The notes below the pieces were generated by a model. It was not told the DNA's origin and searched no databases. It saw only the letters and a program-made list of their open reading frames with translations. Of a stretch of 39,836 nucleotides of DNA, positions 27,601 through 34,552 are shown piece by piece. Numbering within the stretch: the first letter of the stretch is position 1; each line of letters begins with the position of its first letter. The position numbers and the translations under genes were made by a program. This DNA comes from Lachnospiraceae bacterium (lineage in GTDB: Bacteria > Bacillota > Clostridia > Lachnospirales > Lachnospiraceae): contig JAFQCM010000111.1 in NCBI GenBank assembly GCA_017399445.1, positions 1 through 39,836 on the forward strand, given 5' to 3'.

Positions 27601-28280
27601 GAATAAAATTACTTCGTGGGGCATTTTCAAAAATTGAAAGAAATCCTAGAGAGATTTTGTTGGAAAGATTACCGGAAGCTTTTGGAGAAATGAATTATCA
27701 GAATCTGTTAGAGCAGATAGAAGCTGTGAAACAGGAAATGGATATCTATGCGGTAAATCTTAAAAAACAGGCAGCAAGTATAACAAGAAAAGTATTTTAT
27801 TTATCTGAAAAAAATGATCTGCAGCAGGGATTGAAAGGATGGCATCAAAGTCAAAGCGAGACTGCAAAAAGCCATGTTTCTACCCAAAAGATTGGAAAAT
27901 TTATGGGTGAAATACAACAGTTATCAACCCATGATGAAAATGAAATTGTGGAAAGAATCAGTAAAATTGTACTTGATTTGTATATTGAAGATTGGAAAGA
28001 AAATAGTATATGCCAGTATGAAGATGGTTTAAAGGATATTAAGGATGAAGTAGAAAAAATACAAGAAGAAAAGTCGGAAGAAGGCAGTCAGAAATTAATA
28101 TTTACAAACAGCCAGGGAATTGAGGTAAAAAAATATTTTCAGATATCAGAAGAGGATGGGACCAGCCAGTTTTTGCAAAATGAAATTGAAAGTGCATTAG
28201 AAGAGTATGGAGATTGCCTTGAAACCAATCAGAAAATATCAGTTATGGTGCGAATGATAGAGAAACTATTAGAGGGGTGA
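24648..28280 (+). CDS. 1210-aa P-loop ATPase, BrxC/PglY-like or DptF/H-like defence ATPase
   Basis: Walker A GPYGKGKSH is at residues 63-71 and Walker B VLVFDEFSKF is at about 253-262, followed by a long, largely helical C-terminal region of about 900 residues. The N-terminal pattern (a DNA-end motif, then Walker A within the first 80 residues, total length near 1200) resembles BREX BrxC/PglY ATPases, and is also compatible with the large ATPases of Dnd-linked restriction. There is no signal peptide or membrane helix. It follows the DUF4007 gene by 15 bp. I infer an energy-dependent assembly or DNA-handling step in interference. Exact family is uncertain. Confidence 0.72.
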   Translation: MHDFRDIVQIDKKFQKSINMRLDYNKADKIASYIPTSASVQILKEYLEQFVTNEGQKSTILIGPYGKGKSHLLLILLALLSKKNQESKQPKIKGILQHVIAKIENKDNEAGAYAATLVRENKCYLPVIISGVQSDLRRAVLLALREGLQREGLEQIVPNTYYEEALKTISQWKKDYPDTYKKFLQCLQEKKIQESIFLKEIKNYREETLRTFQEIYPVLTAGSIFEPMVQMDELSLFKSVNEKLCKEYGYQGIVLVFDEFSKFVEGYPKENFAGAMELLQNLCELANGSKKEKMHVILVAHKAMKEYKNNLPDEVINAYMGVEGRISEIYFTTSLKNSYELIQNVLIKSPELFKKEVLDIKQFQELCDNSYHIPYFHKLFAEEEFRTVVAEGCFPLTPVAAYLLLKISEKAVQNERTVFTFLTNDEPHSLVSYMEQKKEFQGEYVTGGEVYDYFSKMLKSDSANVVMHNEWLKAEYALQSELSKEEKIVVKTIALIRMVGKQDEVFAKDEVIRLGAGLTREDYETAIEQLKNKQIILFRSKLGSYAFKNNIGVDLEKEIEKVVQAKLQKINLCEELKKISELEFEIPKRYNLLYTMTRYFHYHFMTVDSFMHLKNTDYLFEDKFADGKIVALIREEEISKEDISKHLQELQDKRVLVIYPEEMFMQVKLLKKIMAIQMLKQSEEFLENNKALEQELVLYEEDLTFELNMWLEQYFLPFNGNCYVLYDATIYEKTQFSMRKSDSKFNQFLSGIMEEYYCCTPKINNEMVNKCNLTSQMNKVRRKIMEQLFEKKDFWEYRKGTSPEATIFRAVFLKTGVMELSNGEEVYSYSKDEGVERILKEIKDFIHNAAGVKQNFSILYQTLAGEKFGVRKGVLPFYIVYSLTQMTEMPIIYLGEKEVFVEPQIFENINEAPEKYWLYMEKETMEKEVYLSGLEKMFTDLQNTFGNKQNRLQKISDGMYQWFCSLPQCAKIYSLDERKSTERTGIKLLRGAFSKIERNPREILLERLPEAFGEMNYQNLLEQIEAVKQEMDIYAVNLKKQAASITRKVFYLSEKNDLQQGLKGWHQSQSETAKSHVSTQKIGKFMGEIQQLSTHDENEIVERISKIVLDLYIEDWKENSICQYEDGLKDIKDEVEKIQEEKSEEGSQKLIFTNSQGIEVKKYFQISEEDGTSQFLQNEIESALEEYGDCLETNQKISVMVRMIEKLLEG

Positions 28281-28287
28281 CCATGAG

Positions 28288-29529
28288 ATGAAGTCAGAAG
28301 AAACCAGCAAAGAGTATTGTCCTTTATGGTTTGATATAGAGAAACTAAAAGAAAACCAAAAGCAGACAATTTATATGGATAATGCAGCAACCACATATCA
28401 TAAGCCAAAAGGTGTTTATGATGCCATGAATGAGGTGAATCGCTGTCTGTCAGTGAACGCAGGCAGGGGTTCTTATCAGTTGGCACAGATTGCTGTAGAA
28501 GGTATGGATAAATTACGAGAGGAATTATTGAATTTAATAAATGGACACAATAGAGCAGAAGTGGTGTTTACCCCTTCTGCAACCATTGCGTTTAACCAGA
28601 TCATAGGCGGTCTTATGCTCAATTCACAGAATAGAGTGTATGTATCGCCTTTTGAGCATAATGCGGTGATGCGGACGCTGAATTTATGGCAAAAAAGATG
28701 TGGGTTTTCCATAGAAATACTTCCTATGGATGTAAAAAAGATGGAAATTGATTTGGAAAAAACAGAATATATGTTTCGAGAAAAGACACCAACCCACATT
28801 TTTGTGACTCAGGTAAGTAATGTAACAGGATATATACTTCCAGTATCAGAAATTTATCATATGGCAAAGGAGATTACGGAAGGGCAGGCAATTGTAATCA
28901 TAGATGGCGCACAATCGTTTGGATTGGTGAATATAGATTATCAAAGAACACCTTATGATGGAATTGTTTTTGCAGGACATAAAACTTTATATGGTCCATT
29001 TGGAATTGCAGGATTTATTAAAGGTAAAGCACTGGATATAGAACCATGCTTAGCAGGGGGAACAGGAAGTAATTCTTTGGCAGTGGACATGCCGGAATCG
29101 ATAGTAGGTTTAGAACCTTCAAGTCCTAATATTGTTGGAATTGCGGGTTTGTACGCGGCGGTACAGTTTATTAATGAAAAGACTGTTGATACTATATATC
29201 AGTATGAAAAAAAGTTGACAGAAGAATTAAGAAAGTGTTTAAAAAATATCCCAGGAGTAATCTTGTATTTACCGAAAGATTTGGAACACCAAATTGGTAT
29301 TGTGTCTTTTAATGTAAGAGGATATCGTGCGGATGAATTGGGGATGATTTTAGATGAGGATTATCATATAGCGGTACGTACAGGATACCATTGTGCTCCA
29401 CTTGTTCATGACTATCTTAATGATAAAGAGTTTGGAGGAACAGTACGGGCAGCAGTAAGTTATTTTAATAAAATAGAGGATATAGAGGCATTAGAGCAAG
29501 CCATAAGCGAACTTGCAGAGGGGGCATAG
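28288..29529 (+). CDS. Cysteine desulfurase, SufS/CsdA-type, in the dndA role
   Basis: A PLP-dependent class V aminotransferase-fold enzyme of 413 aa that would take sulfur from cysteine as a protein persulfide. The PLP-binding Lys is Lys232 in FAGHKTLYGPFG, the cofactor-stacking region is VNVTGYILP (about 177-185), the PLP phosphate/Asp region is IIDGAQSFG (204-212) and the catalytic Cys is Cys369 in RTGYHCAPLVH. The RTGxHCA form is that of group II (SufS/CsdA) enzymes, whereas canonical DndA is IscS-like. It sits inside the operon, 7 bp after the ATPase, which assigns it as the sulfur donor for the DndC-like enzyme. Confidence 0.9.
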   Translation: MKSEETSKEYCPLWFDIEKLKENQKQTIYMDNAATTYHKPKGVYDAMNEVNRCLSVNAGRGSYQLAQIAVEGMDKLREELLNLINGHNRAEVVFTPSATIAFNQIIGGLMLNSQNRVYVSPFEHNAVMRTLNLWQKRCGFSIEILPMDVKKMEIDLEKTEYMFREKTPTHIFVTQVSNVTGYILPVSEIYHMAKEITEGQAIVIIDGAQSFGLVNIDYQRTPYDGIVFAGHKTLYGPFGIAGFIKGKALDIEPCLAGGTGSNSLAVDMPESIVGLEPSSPNIVGIAGLYAAVQFINEKTVDTIYQYEKKLTEELRKCLKNIPGVILYLPKDLEHQIGIVSFNVRGYRADELGMILDEDYHIAVRTGYHCAPLVHDYLNDKEFGGTVRAAVSYFNKIEDIEALEQAISELAEGA

Positions 29530-29530
29530 G

Positions 29531-31708
29531 ATGGGATTTCAAGAGATTGAAATAAAAGAAGAATATCGTTCTTTAGAAGATGATATAGTTAAAGAATTTT
29601 ATTGTCCATTATTAAAGGAGGCAGAAAAATATCAGAGAGCAGTAGGATTTTTTTCTTCTACAGCATTAATTGAAATATCAAAGGGGATTGTCGGATTAAT
29701 TCAAAATGGTGGAACAATGGAGTTAATTGCTTCACCTAAGTTGTCCCAAGAAGATGTAGAAGCAATAGAGAAAGGTCTGGCATTAAGAGAGGAAGTAATT
29801 ATAGAACGTATCATAGATTTTATTGACGAACCACAAAATGAGCAGGAAGAAAAACGATTGAATTTGTTAATCAATCTTATTGCACAGAATAAATTAGAAA
29901 TTAAGATAGCCATTTTAGAAAAGGACAATAAGATCGGTATGTATCATGAAAAAATGGGGGTAATGATTGATTGGGAAGGTAATGCAGTTGCTTTTTCCGG
30001 TTCCATGAACGAAAGCACTACAGCTTTTTCTCATAATTATGAATCTATTGATGTATATCAATCTTGGAATGGTGGTTCTGATGCAAAACGGGTAAAGAAC
30101 AAGCAGATGGCTTTTCAAGCTATGTGGAATAATTGTCAGCCTTATATGAGGGTATTGGATTTTCCAGAGGCGGCAAAAGAAAAATTGTTTCAGTATAGAA
30201 AAAATGACGAAGTGGATCTATCTTTAGATGAAGAGTTAGAAGAGAGTGAAACTTATGGAAGAGAAGAATCAGAAAAATTGGAGTTGCCAGAACCTCATAT
30301 ACCAGAGTGGGTAAAAATCAGAGAATATCAAAGAGAGGCTATACAAAATTGGAAAAATCAGGAATATAAAGGGGTTTTTGATATGGCAACAGGTACGGGC
30401 AAAACTTATACAGGTTTGGCTGCGATTTGTCAATTGTATCAAGATTTACAGGGCAAACTGGCAGTAGTGATTGTGTGTCCGTTCCAACATCTAGTAGAGC
30501 AGTGGTTAGAAGATTTAGAAGTGTTTGGAATTCGTCCTGTTGTGGCATATAGTGCACCTAAGTATAAGGATTATTCTCAAAAATTTCGAAAAGCTGTATT
30601 TGAATATAATTTAGGAACTAAAAAATTCATAGCATTAATTACTACTATGGACACTTTTTCCAGTGAAAAAATACAGATCCAGCTGGCGAAAGTGAAAAAG
30701 AACCTTTTACTGGTAGTAGATGAAGCACATAACATTGGAGCGTCCAGTTACCGTAAGTTGCTTGATGAAAGATATAAGTATCGTTTGGGGTTGTCTGCAA
30801 CTTTTGAACGTCACAATGATGCGGAAGGAACCGAAGAACTATACCGATTCTTTGGGGATAAGTGTATTACATATTCGTTAGAACAGGCAATTCAAGAAGG
30901 CATGCTTACTAAATATAATTATTATCCTCTTTTGGTATATTTGTCAGATGATGAGTTAGAGGAGTATAACCGTATTAGTGCAGAAATTGCCAAAAATATA
31001 ATGCGTGATAAAAGGGGCAATACAAAGCTTAATGAAAGAGGGAAAAGACTTGCTATAAAAAGAGCGGGGATTGCAGCAGTGGCTATCAATAAAGTGCCAC
31101 TGTTAATGGATAGTATACAAGATTATAAGGATGACAATCATATATTGATTTATTGTGGAGCTGCGAAAATTCATGAAGGGGATTTAAGTGATGGAACAGA
31201 AAATGATACTCGCCAGATAGACAAAATAACTCAGAAACTTGGCTTGGAATTAAAGATGAAGGTGGCTCAATTTACTTCAAGAGAAAATGCAGCACGAAGA
31301 AAAGATTTGAAAGAAGATTTTGCCAGTGGGGAGGAGCTTCAGGCGTTAGTTGCGATTAAGTGTTTAGATGAGGGGGTAAATATACCTGCCATAAAAACAG
31401 CATTTATTTTGGCAAGTACCACTAATCCGAAAGAATATATTCAAAGAAGAGGACGTGTACTTAGATTAAGTCCGGGAAAAGAATATGCTAACATATATGA
31501 TTTTATCACATTACCAAGAGATTTGGAATTAGTTTCTTTTCTTTCAGAGGAAGAAATGAAATATGATAAAGCACTTGTGAAAAATGAATTGAATCGTGTC
31601 TTAGAGTTTCAAAGACTGGCAGAGAATTCTTATGATTCCACAGAACTGATTTTCAAAATAAAAGATGCATACAACTTATATGAAACGGAGGATGGAGAAG
31701 ATGAATGA
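29531..31708 (+). CDS. Phospholipase-D-like nuclease fused to a DEAD/DEAH-type SF2 helicase
   Basis: The 725-aa protein begins with a PLD-like domain (about 1-200): HEK at 139-141, followed by FSGSMNES, giving one H-x-K...G-S-x-N catalytic unit. A superfamily 2 helicase follows: REYQREAIQNW, Walker A MATGTGKT (about 284-291), DEAH in VVDEAHNIG (about 397), LGLSATFER (motif III), then the C-terminal lobe with YIQRRGRVLRLSPGKEY (motif VI). Such PLD-helicases are typical nucleolytic effectors in restriction systems, including those tied to phosphorothioation. ATG 29531 is one base past the preceding stop, with GAGGGGG before it; the TTG at 29513 lacks a site. Single PLD motifs imply that the nuclease works as a dimer. 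Confidence 0.88.
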   Translation: MGFQEIEIKEEYRSLEDDIVKEFYCPLLKEAEKYQRAVGFFSSTALIEISKGIVGLIQNGGTMELIASPKLSQEDVEAIEKGLALREEVIIERIIDFIDEPQNEQEEKRLNLLINLIAQNKLEIKIAILEKDNKIGMYHEKMGVMIDWEGNAVAFSGSMNESTTAFSHNYESIDVYQSWNGGSDAKRVKNKQMAFQAMWNNCQPYMRVLDFPEAAKEKLFQYRKNDEVDLSLDEELEESETYGREESEKLELPEPHIPEWVKIREYQREAIQNWKNQEYKGVFDMATGTGKTYTGLAAICQLYQDLQGKLAVVIVCPFQHLVEQWLEDLEVFGIRPVVAYSAPKYKDYSQKFRKAVFEYNLGTKKFIALITTMDTFSSEKIQIQLAKVKKNLLLVVDEAHNIGASSYRKLLDERYKYRLGLSATFERHNDAEGTEELYRFFGDKCITYSLEQAIQEGMLTKYNYYPLLVYLSDDELEEYNRISAEIAKNIMRDKRGNTKLNERGKRLAIKRAGIAAVAINKVPLLMDSIQDYKDDNHILIYCGAAKIHEGDLSDGTENDTRQIDKITQKLGLELKMKVAQFTSRENAARRKDLKEDFASGEELQALVAIKCLDEGVNIPAIKTAFILASTTNPKEYIQRRGRVLRLSPGKEYANIYDFITLPRDLELVSFLSEEEMKYDKALVKNELNRVLEFQRLAENSYDSTELIFKIKDAYNLYETEDGEDE

Positions 31709-31868
31709 GGCATTAAAACAAGAAATCGATAAAAAAACCCTTGATATGATAGAGTTTGGTATTTTACGTTTAGAGCGAAAAAATGAAAGAACTCATGAAG
31801 TAAGTGATGGTGATATGATAAAGAAAATTTGTAACATTATAGAAAAAGAGGTTGAACGTAGTAAATAA
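31701..31868 (+). CDS. 55-aa small protein of the modification system
   Basis: A small acidic-basic helical protein overlapping the helicase gene end by 8 bp and starting at ATG 31701 with GGAGG nine bases upstream. The sequence (DKKTLDMIEFGILRLERKNERTHEVSDGDMIKKIC) is largely helical with one Gly hinge. It resembles the family annotated as DNA modification system-associated small protein, found in dnd-type loci, but I cannot confirm this by search. It ends 12 bp before dndD. Its overlap and conserved position argue for a real, co-translated partner, possibly a DNA-binding or ATPase-stabilising subunit. Confidence 0.7.
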   Translation: MNEALKQEIDKKTLDMIEFGILRLERKNERTHEVSDGDMIKKICNIIEKEVERSK

Positions 31869-31880
31869 GGGGGAATACAT

Positions 31881-33905
31881 ATGATTATCAGGAAAATTAC
31901 TTTAAAAAATTTTAGACAATATATAGATACTAGTATTGAGTTTGCAATAGATCCGGAAAAGAATGTTACGGTTGTTATGGGGGACAATGGAACGGGAAAA
32001 ACTACCTTGGCACAGGCTTTTCAGTGGGCATTATATGGAAAAACAAGATTTCAGATTAGGGAAATAATTAACCGTATTGTGAGAGAAAAAATGACCATGG
32101 GAGAGTCAAAAACCGTAAGTGTTACCATTGAACTTTTTTATAATGAAAAAGAGTATACAGTGAAACGTTCTGTTACTTATAAGAAAAATGCACAAATGAA
32201 GTTGGAAGAGGTAGATAATAAATTTACCATAAGTGATATAAATGAAAATGGAGAGTTTCATTATTTTAATGATGGCGAAAAGCATTATATGATTAAGCAA
32301 TTTTTGCCAAAAGATTTGTCAGGTTTCTTCTTTTTTGATGGAGAACGTATTGAAGAAATGTCGAAAGAAATTCAAAGTGGAAAAAGTGAAGATTTTAAAG
32401 AGGCAGTATATAGTTTAGTAGGTTTAAGAGCCACACAGAATGCCATGGGACACTTGAAAAGTGTTGGGAATAAAATGTCAGTTACAAAGTATTATAAAGC
32501 AGAAGTAGAAAAAAATAACAAATCTGCAATAGCAATGGCAAATTACAATAGAAAGATAGAAGAATTGCAGGAAGCAATTGATAAAAGAAAAAGAGTAGCA
32601 GAAGAAACAAAAGAAAAAATAGCAAAGTGTAAAAAAGAAATAGAAGAATGTCAGGAAATTATATTTTCAGAAACGCATGCCATGGAATTAAAACAGCAAT
32701 ACGAAAAATTATTGCGTGAAATTAAAAATTTGAAAGAAAAAAGAAGTCGCATGGTAGGAAAAGTTTTATTAAAAGAGTTTAATAATGGATTTTTTGCTTT
32801 TTGCGCAAGACCGTTGATAGAAGAGGCATCACCTAAAATTAAAGAAGAGGGTGCAGGTGAAAAAAGTATTCCTGATTTGACACAAAAAATGATCTATTAT
32901 TTAATTAAACAAAGAAAAGTATGTCTTTGTGGGACACCATTACATGAAAATACACCGGCTCATGCAGAAATTATGGGATTGCTTGATTATGCTCAGCCAA
33001 AAACCATAGGAATGCAAGTGAATGATTATCGTATGAAAGAAGAAAGTATTTTAAAAACAGATAATGTTTATATGAAGGATATGAAGCAAAAGATGCAAGA
33101 TATCTCTGATATAGATGAAGAAATTAATGCAAAAGAGCAGGAAGCCAATGAAAAAATGGAAGCACTGGGTAATACAGATAAGGGTGAAAGAGCAAAAAAT
33201 AAGAAAAAAGTGTTGGAAGAAGAAAAAGCAAAATTGCATGAAAAATTGGGATTTCTTGAAGCAGAAATGAAATCAAAAGAACAAGAAAAAGAGCGTCAGG
33301 AAACAGAAAAAGGAAAATTAGTAATAACTAACGAAGATACGATAAAAAATGCAAATTATCTGGCATATGCAGAAAAACTATATGAACGTTTAAGTGAGAA
33401 TTACAGTAAAAATGAAAATAAGTATAGAGTTTTGTTGGAACATAGAATGAATGAAATATTCAAAACAATTTATGATGGAAATATTCGAATTTCAATTGAC
33501 CCTAGGTACAGAATTAATGTAAATGTACAAGAGGAATTTGCAGCGGAAGATGAAGTAGAAAAAAATACAGCACAAGGATATGCTTTGATTTTTGCTTTTA
33601 TTTCCGCCATTATTGATTTGGCAAAGGATAAAATTAATCGAAATGCTCTTGAAGAAGGGGATATGATTGACGTGGAGAAGGAGGGGTATCCTATGGTTAT
33701 GGATGCACCATTATCAGCCTTTGATAAAACAAGAATTAAAAGTATATGTACGGAAATTCCAAGGATTGCAGACCAAGTGATTATTTTCATTAAGGATACT
33801 GATGGTGATGTGGCAGAGGAATATATGAGTAATAAAATAGGAAAACGCTATATGGTACGAAAAGTGAATGACAGTAGTCTTCATTCTGAAGTGATTGGAC
33901 GGTGA
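31881..33905 (+). CDS. DndD-like SMC-type ATPase
   Basis: A 674-aa SMC/Rad50-type ATPase matching DndD. Walker A GDNGTGKTT (34-42) is in the N-terminal lobe; FFFFDGERIEEM (149-160) is the DndD-characteristic element. Long coiled-coil arms span about 200-560 with a hinge-like CLCG near 347-351 that could bind zinc. The C-terminal lobe has an ABC signature region (about 570-580, AQGYALIFAF) and Walker B VMDAPLSAFD (about 605-614). In canonical systems DndD hydrolyses ATP and is thought to open or structure DNA for DndC sulfur insertion. The gene starts 12 bp after the 55-aa ORF, preceded by AAGGGGG. Canonical DndD is about 650-700 aa, so the length fits. Confidence 0.85.
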   Translation: MIIRKITLKNFRQYIDTSIEFAIDPEKNVTVVMGDNGTGKTTLAQAFQWALYGKTRFQIREIINRIVREKMTMGESKTVSVTIELFYNEKEYTVKRSVTYKKNAQMKLEEVDNKFTISDINENGEFHYFNDGEKHYMIKQFLPKDLSGFFFFDGERIEEMSKEIQSGKSEDFKEAVYSLVGLRATQNAMGHLKSVGNKMSVTKYYKAEVEKNNKSAIAMANYNRKIEELQEAIDKRKRVAEETKEKIAKCKKEIEECQEIIFSETHAMELKQQYEKLLREIKNLKEKRSRMVGKVLLKEFNNGFFAFCARPLIEEASPKIKEEGAGEKSIPDLTQKMIYYLIKQRKVCLCGTPLHENTPAHAEIMGLLDYAQPKTIGMQVNDYRMKEESILKTDNVYMKDMKQKMQDISDIDEEINAKEQEANEKMEALGNTDKGERAKNKKKVLEEEKAKLHEKLGFLEAEMKSKEQEKERQETEKGKLVITNEDTIKNANYLAYAEKLYERLSENYSKNENKYRVLLEHRMNEIFKTIYDGNIRISIDPRYRINVNVQEEFAAEDEVEKNTAQGYALIFAFISAIIDLAKDKINRNALEEGDMIDVEKEGYPMVMDAPLSAFDKTRIKSICTEIPRIADQVIIFIKDTDGDVAEEYMSNKIGKRYMVRKVNDSSLHSEVIGR

Positions 33906-33909
33906 TATT

Positions 33910-34413
33910 ATGTTTGATAGAGAATATGCATTTTATGGGAAACATGCAAAAATGATTGAGAAACTTAAGGCAAATTTAAGCGACGAAATAGGACGAGGTT
34001 TTTTCGAAACAACTTACGATATTTATCAGGTAGCACCTTTTATAGGATGGATTTATAGAAGAAGGTCTAAGATAGATAAGACAGAAGAAACAACAAAAAT
34101 CTTTCAGGGAAAAATGATGACAGAAAAAAATGACTTGGTATTTAACTATCGCAATATGATGGCATTACATTTTGGGGATAGAAGTACAGAAGAATTGATG
34201 AATATTGCTTTTAAGCTGGATTATAACGACGAAGCACGAAAAGAGTATGACGAAATTTACAATTCTTATGTATTAGGTGGACTTGAAGAAATGTATGAAC
34301 AGATTTTCTTAAAAGATGGCGCAAGTACGACAGATGAATATATTCAGAATTTGTATGAATTTCTGGAAGAACTAAATATGAGGCTGTATGGGGTGATGGA
34401 TGAGGATGAATGA
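33910..34413 (+). CDS. 167-aa unknown protein in the dndE position
   Basis: I do not recognise the family. It is acidic and helical, without catalytic motifs. EIGRGFFETTYDIYQVAPFIGWIYRRR (about 26-52) is a conserved-looking core, reminiscent of small DNA-binding or dnd-associated proteins. It lies four bases after the DndD-like gene, where dndE follows dndD in canonical operons, but DndE is usually about 110 aa and basic. It may be a DndE substitute. ATG 33910 is used because the in-frame TTG 33895 lies inside the upstream gene; the ribosome site is weak (GGACGGTG). It is the last island gene, and no terminator follows. Confidence 0.6.
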   Translation: MFDREYAFYGKHAKMIEKLKANLSDEIGRGFFETTYDIYQVAPFIGWIYRRRSKIDKTEETTKIFQGKMMTEKNDLVFNYRNMMALHFGDRSTEELMNIAFKLDYNDEARKEYDEIYNSYVLGGLEEMYEQIFLKDGASTTDEYIQNLYEFLEELNMRLYGVMDEDE

Positions 34414-34425
34414 ATGCACCATGGA

Positions 34426-34454
34426 TTGACATTTTAGGGCAACTCTGCTAGAAT
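34426..34454 (+). promoter_or_regulatory. Promoter for the region 3 glycan operon
   Basis: A perfect -35 TTGACA (34426-34431) and -10 TAGAAT (34449-34454) are separated by 17 bases. It starts 13 bases after the last island stop and gives a leader of about 90 bases to ATG 34553. The promoter gives the sugar-transferase operon independence from the island, although island transcripts can run into it. Confidence 0.8.
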
Positions 34455-34518
34455 GTGGCTGATGTTATTTGCATCGTCTAATTGAGGAGAATTCTAAAAC
34501 CATTCATTATTATTTGTG

Positions 34519-34539
34519 CCGCCAACTGAACGGTGGCGG
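34519..34539 (+). promoter_or_regulatory. Leader hairpin directly upstream of the sugar-transferase ribosome site
   Basis: CCGCCA (34519-34524) pairs with TGGCGG (34534-34539) over a 9-base loop, ending three bases before GGAG (34543-34546), in a leader that is otherwise A/T-rich. It could modulate translation initiation, but no regulator or alternative structure is visible. Confidence 0.35.
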
Positions 34540-34552
34540 AATGGAGATTATT

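Noticed and set aside
24648..28280. Calling the whole island a BREX system
   Set aside because: No BrxL, PglX, PglZ or BrxA/B-like gene is present; only the ATPase has a BREX flavour.
21187..34420. Prophage or integrative element with att sites
   Set aside because: No integrase, tRNA, phage structural gene or convincing direct repeat at the edges was found.
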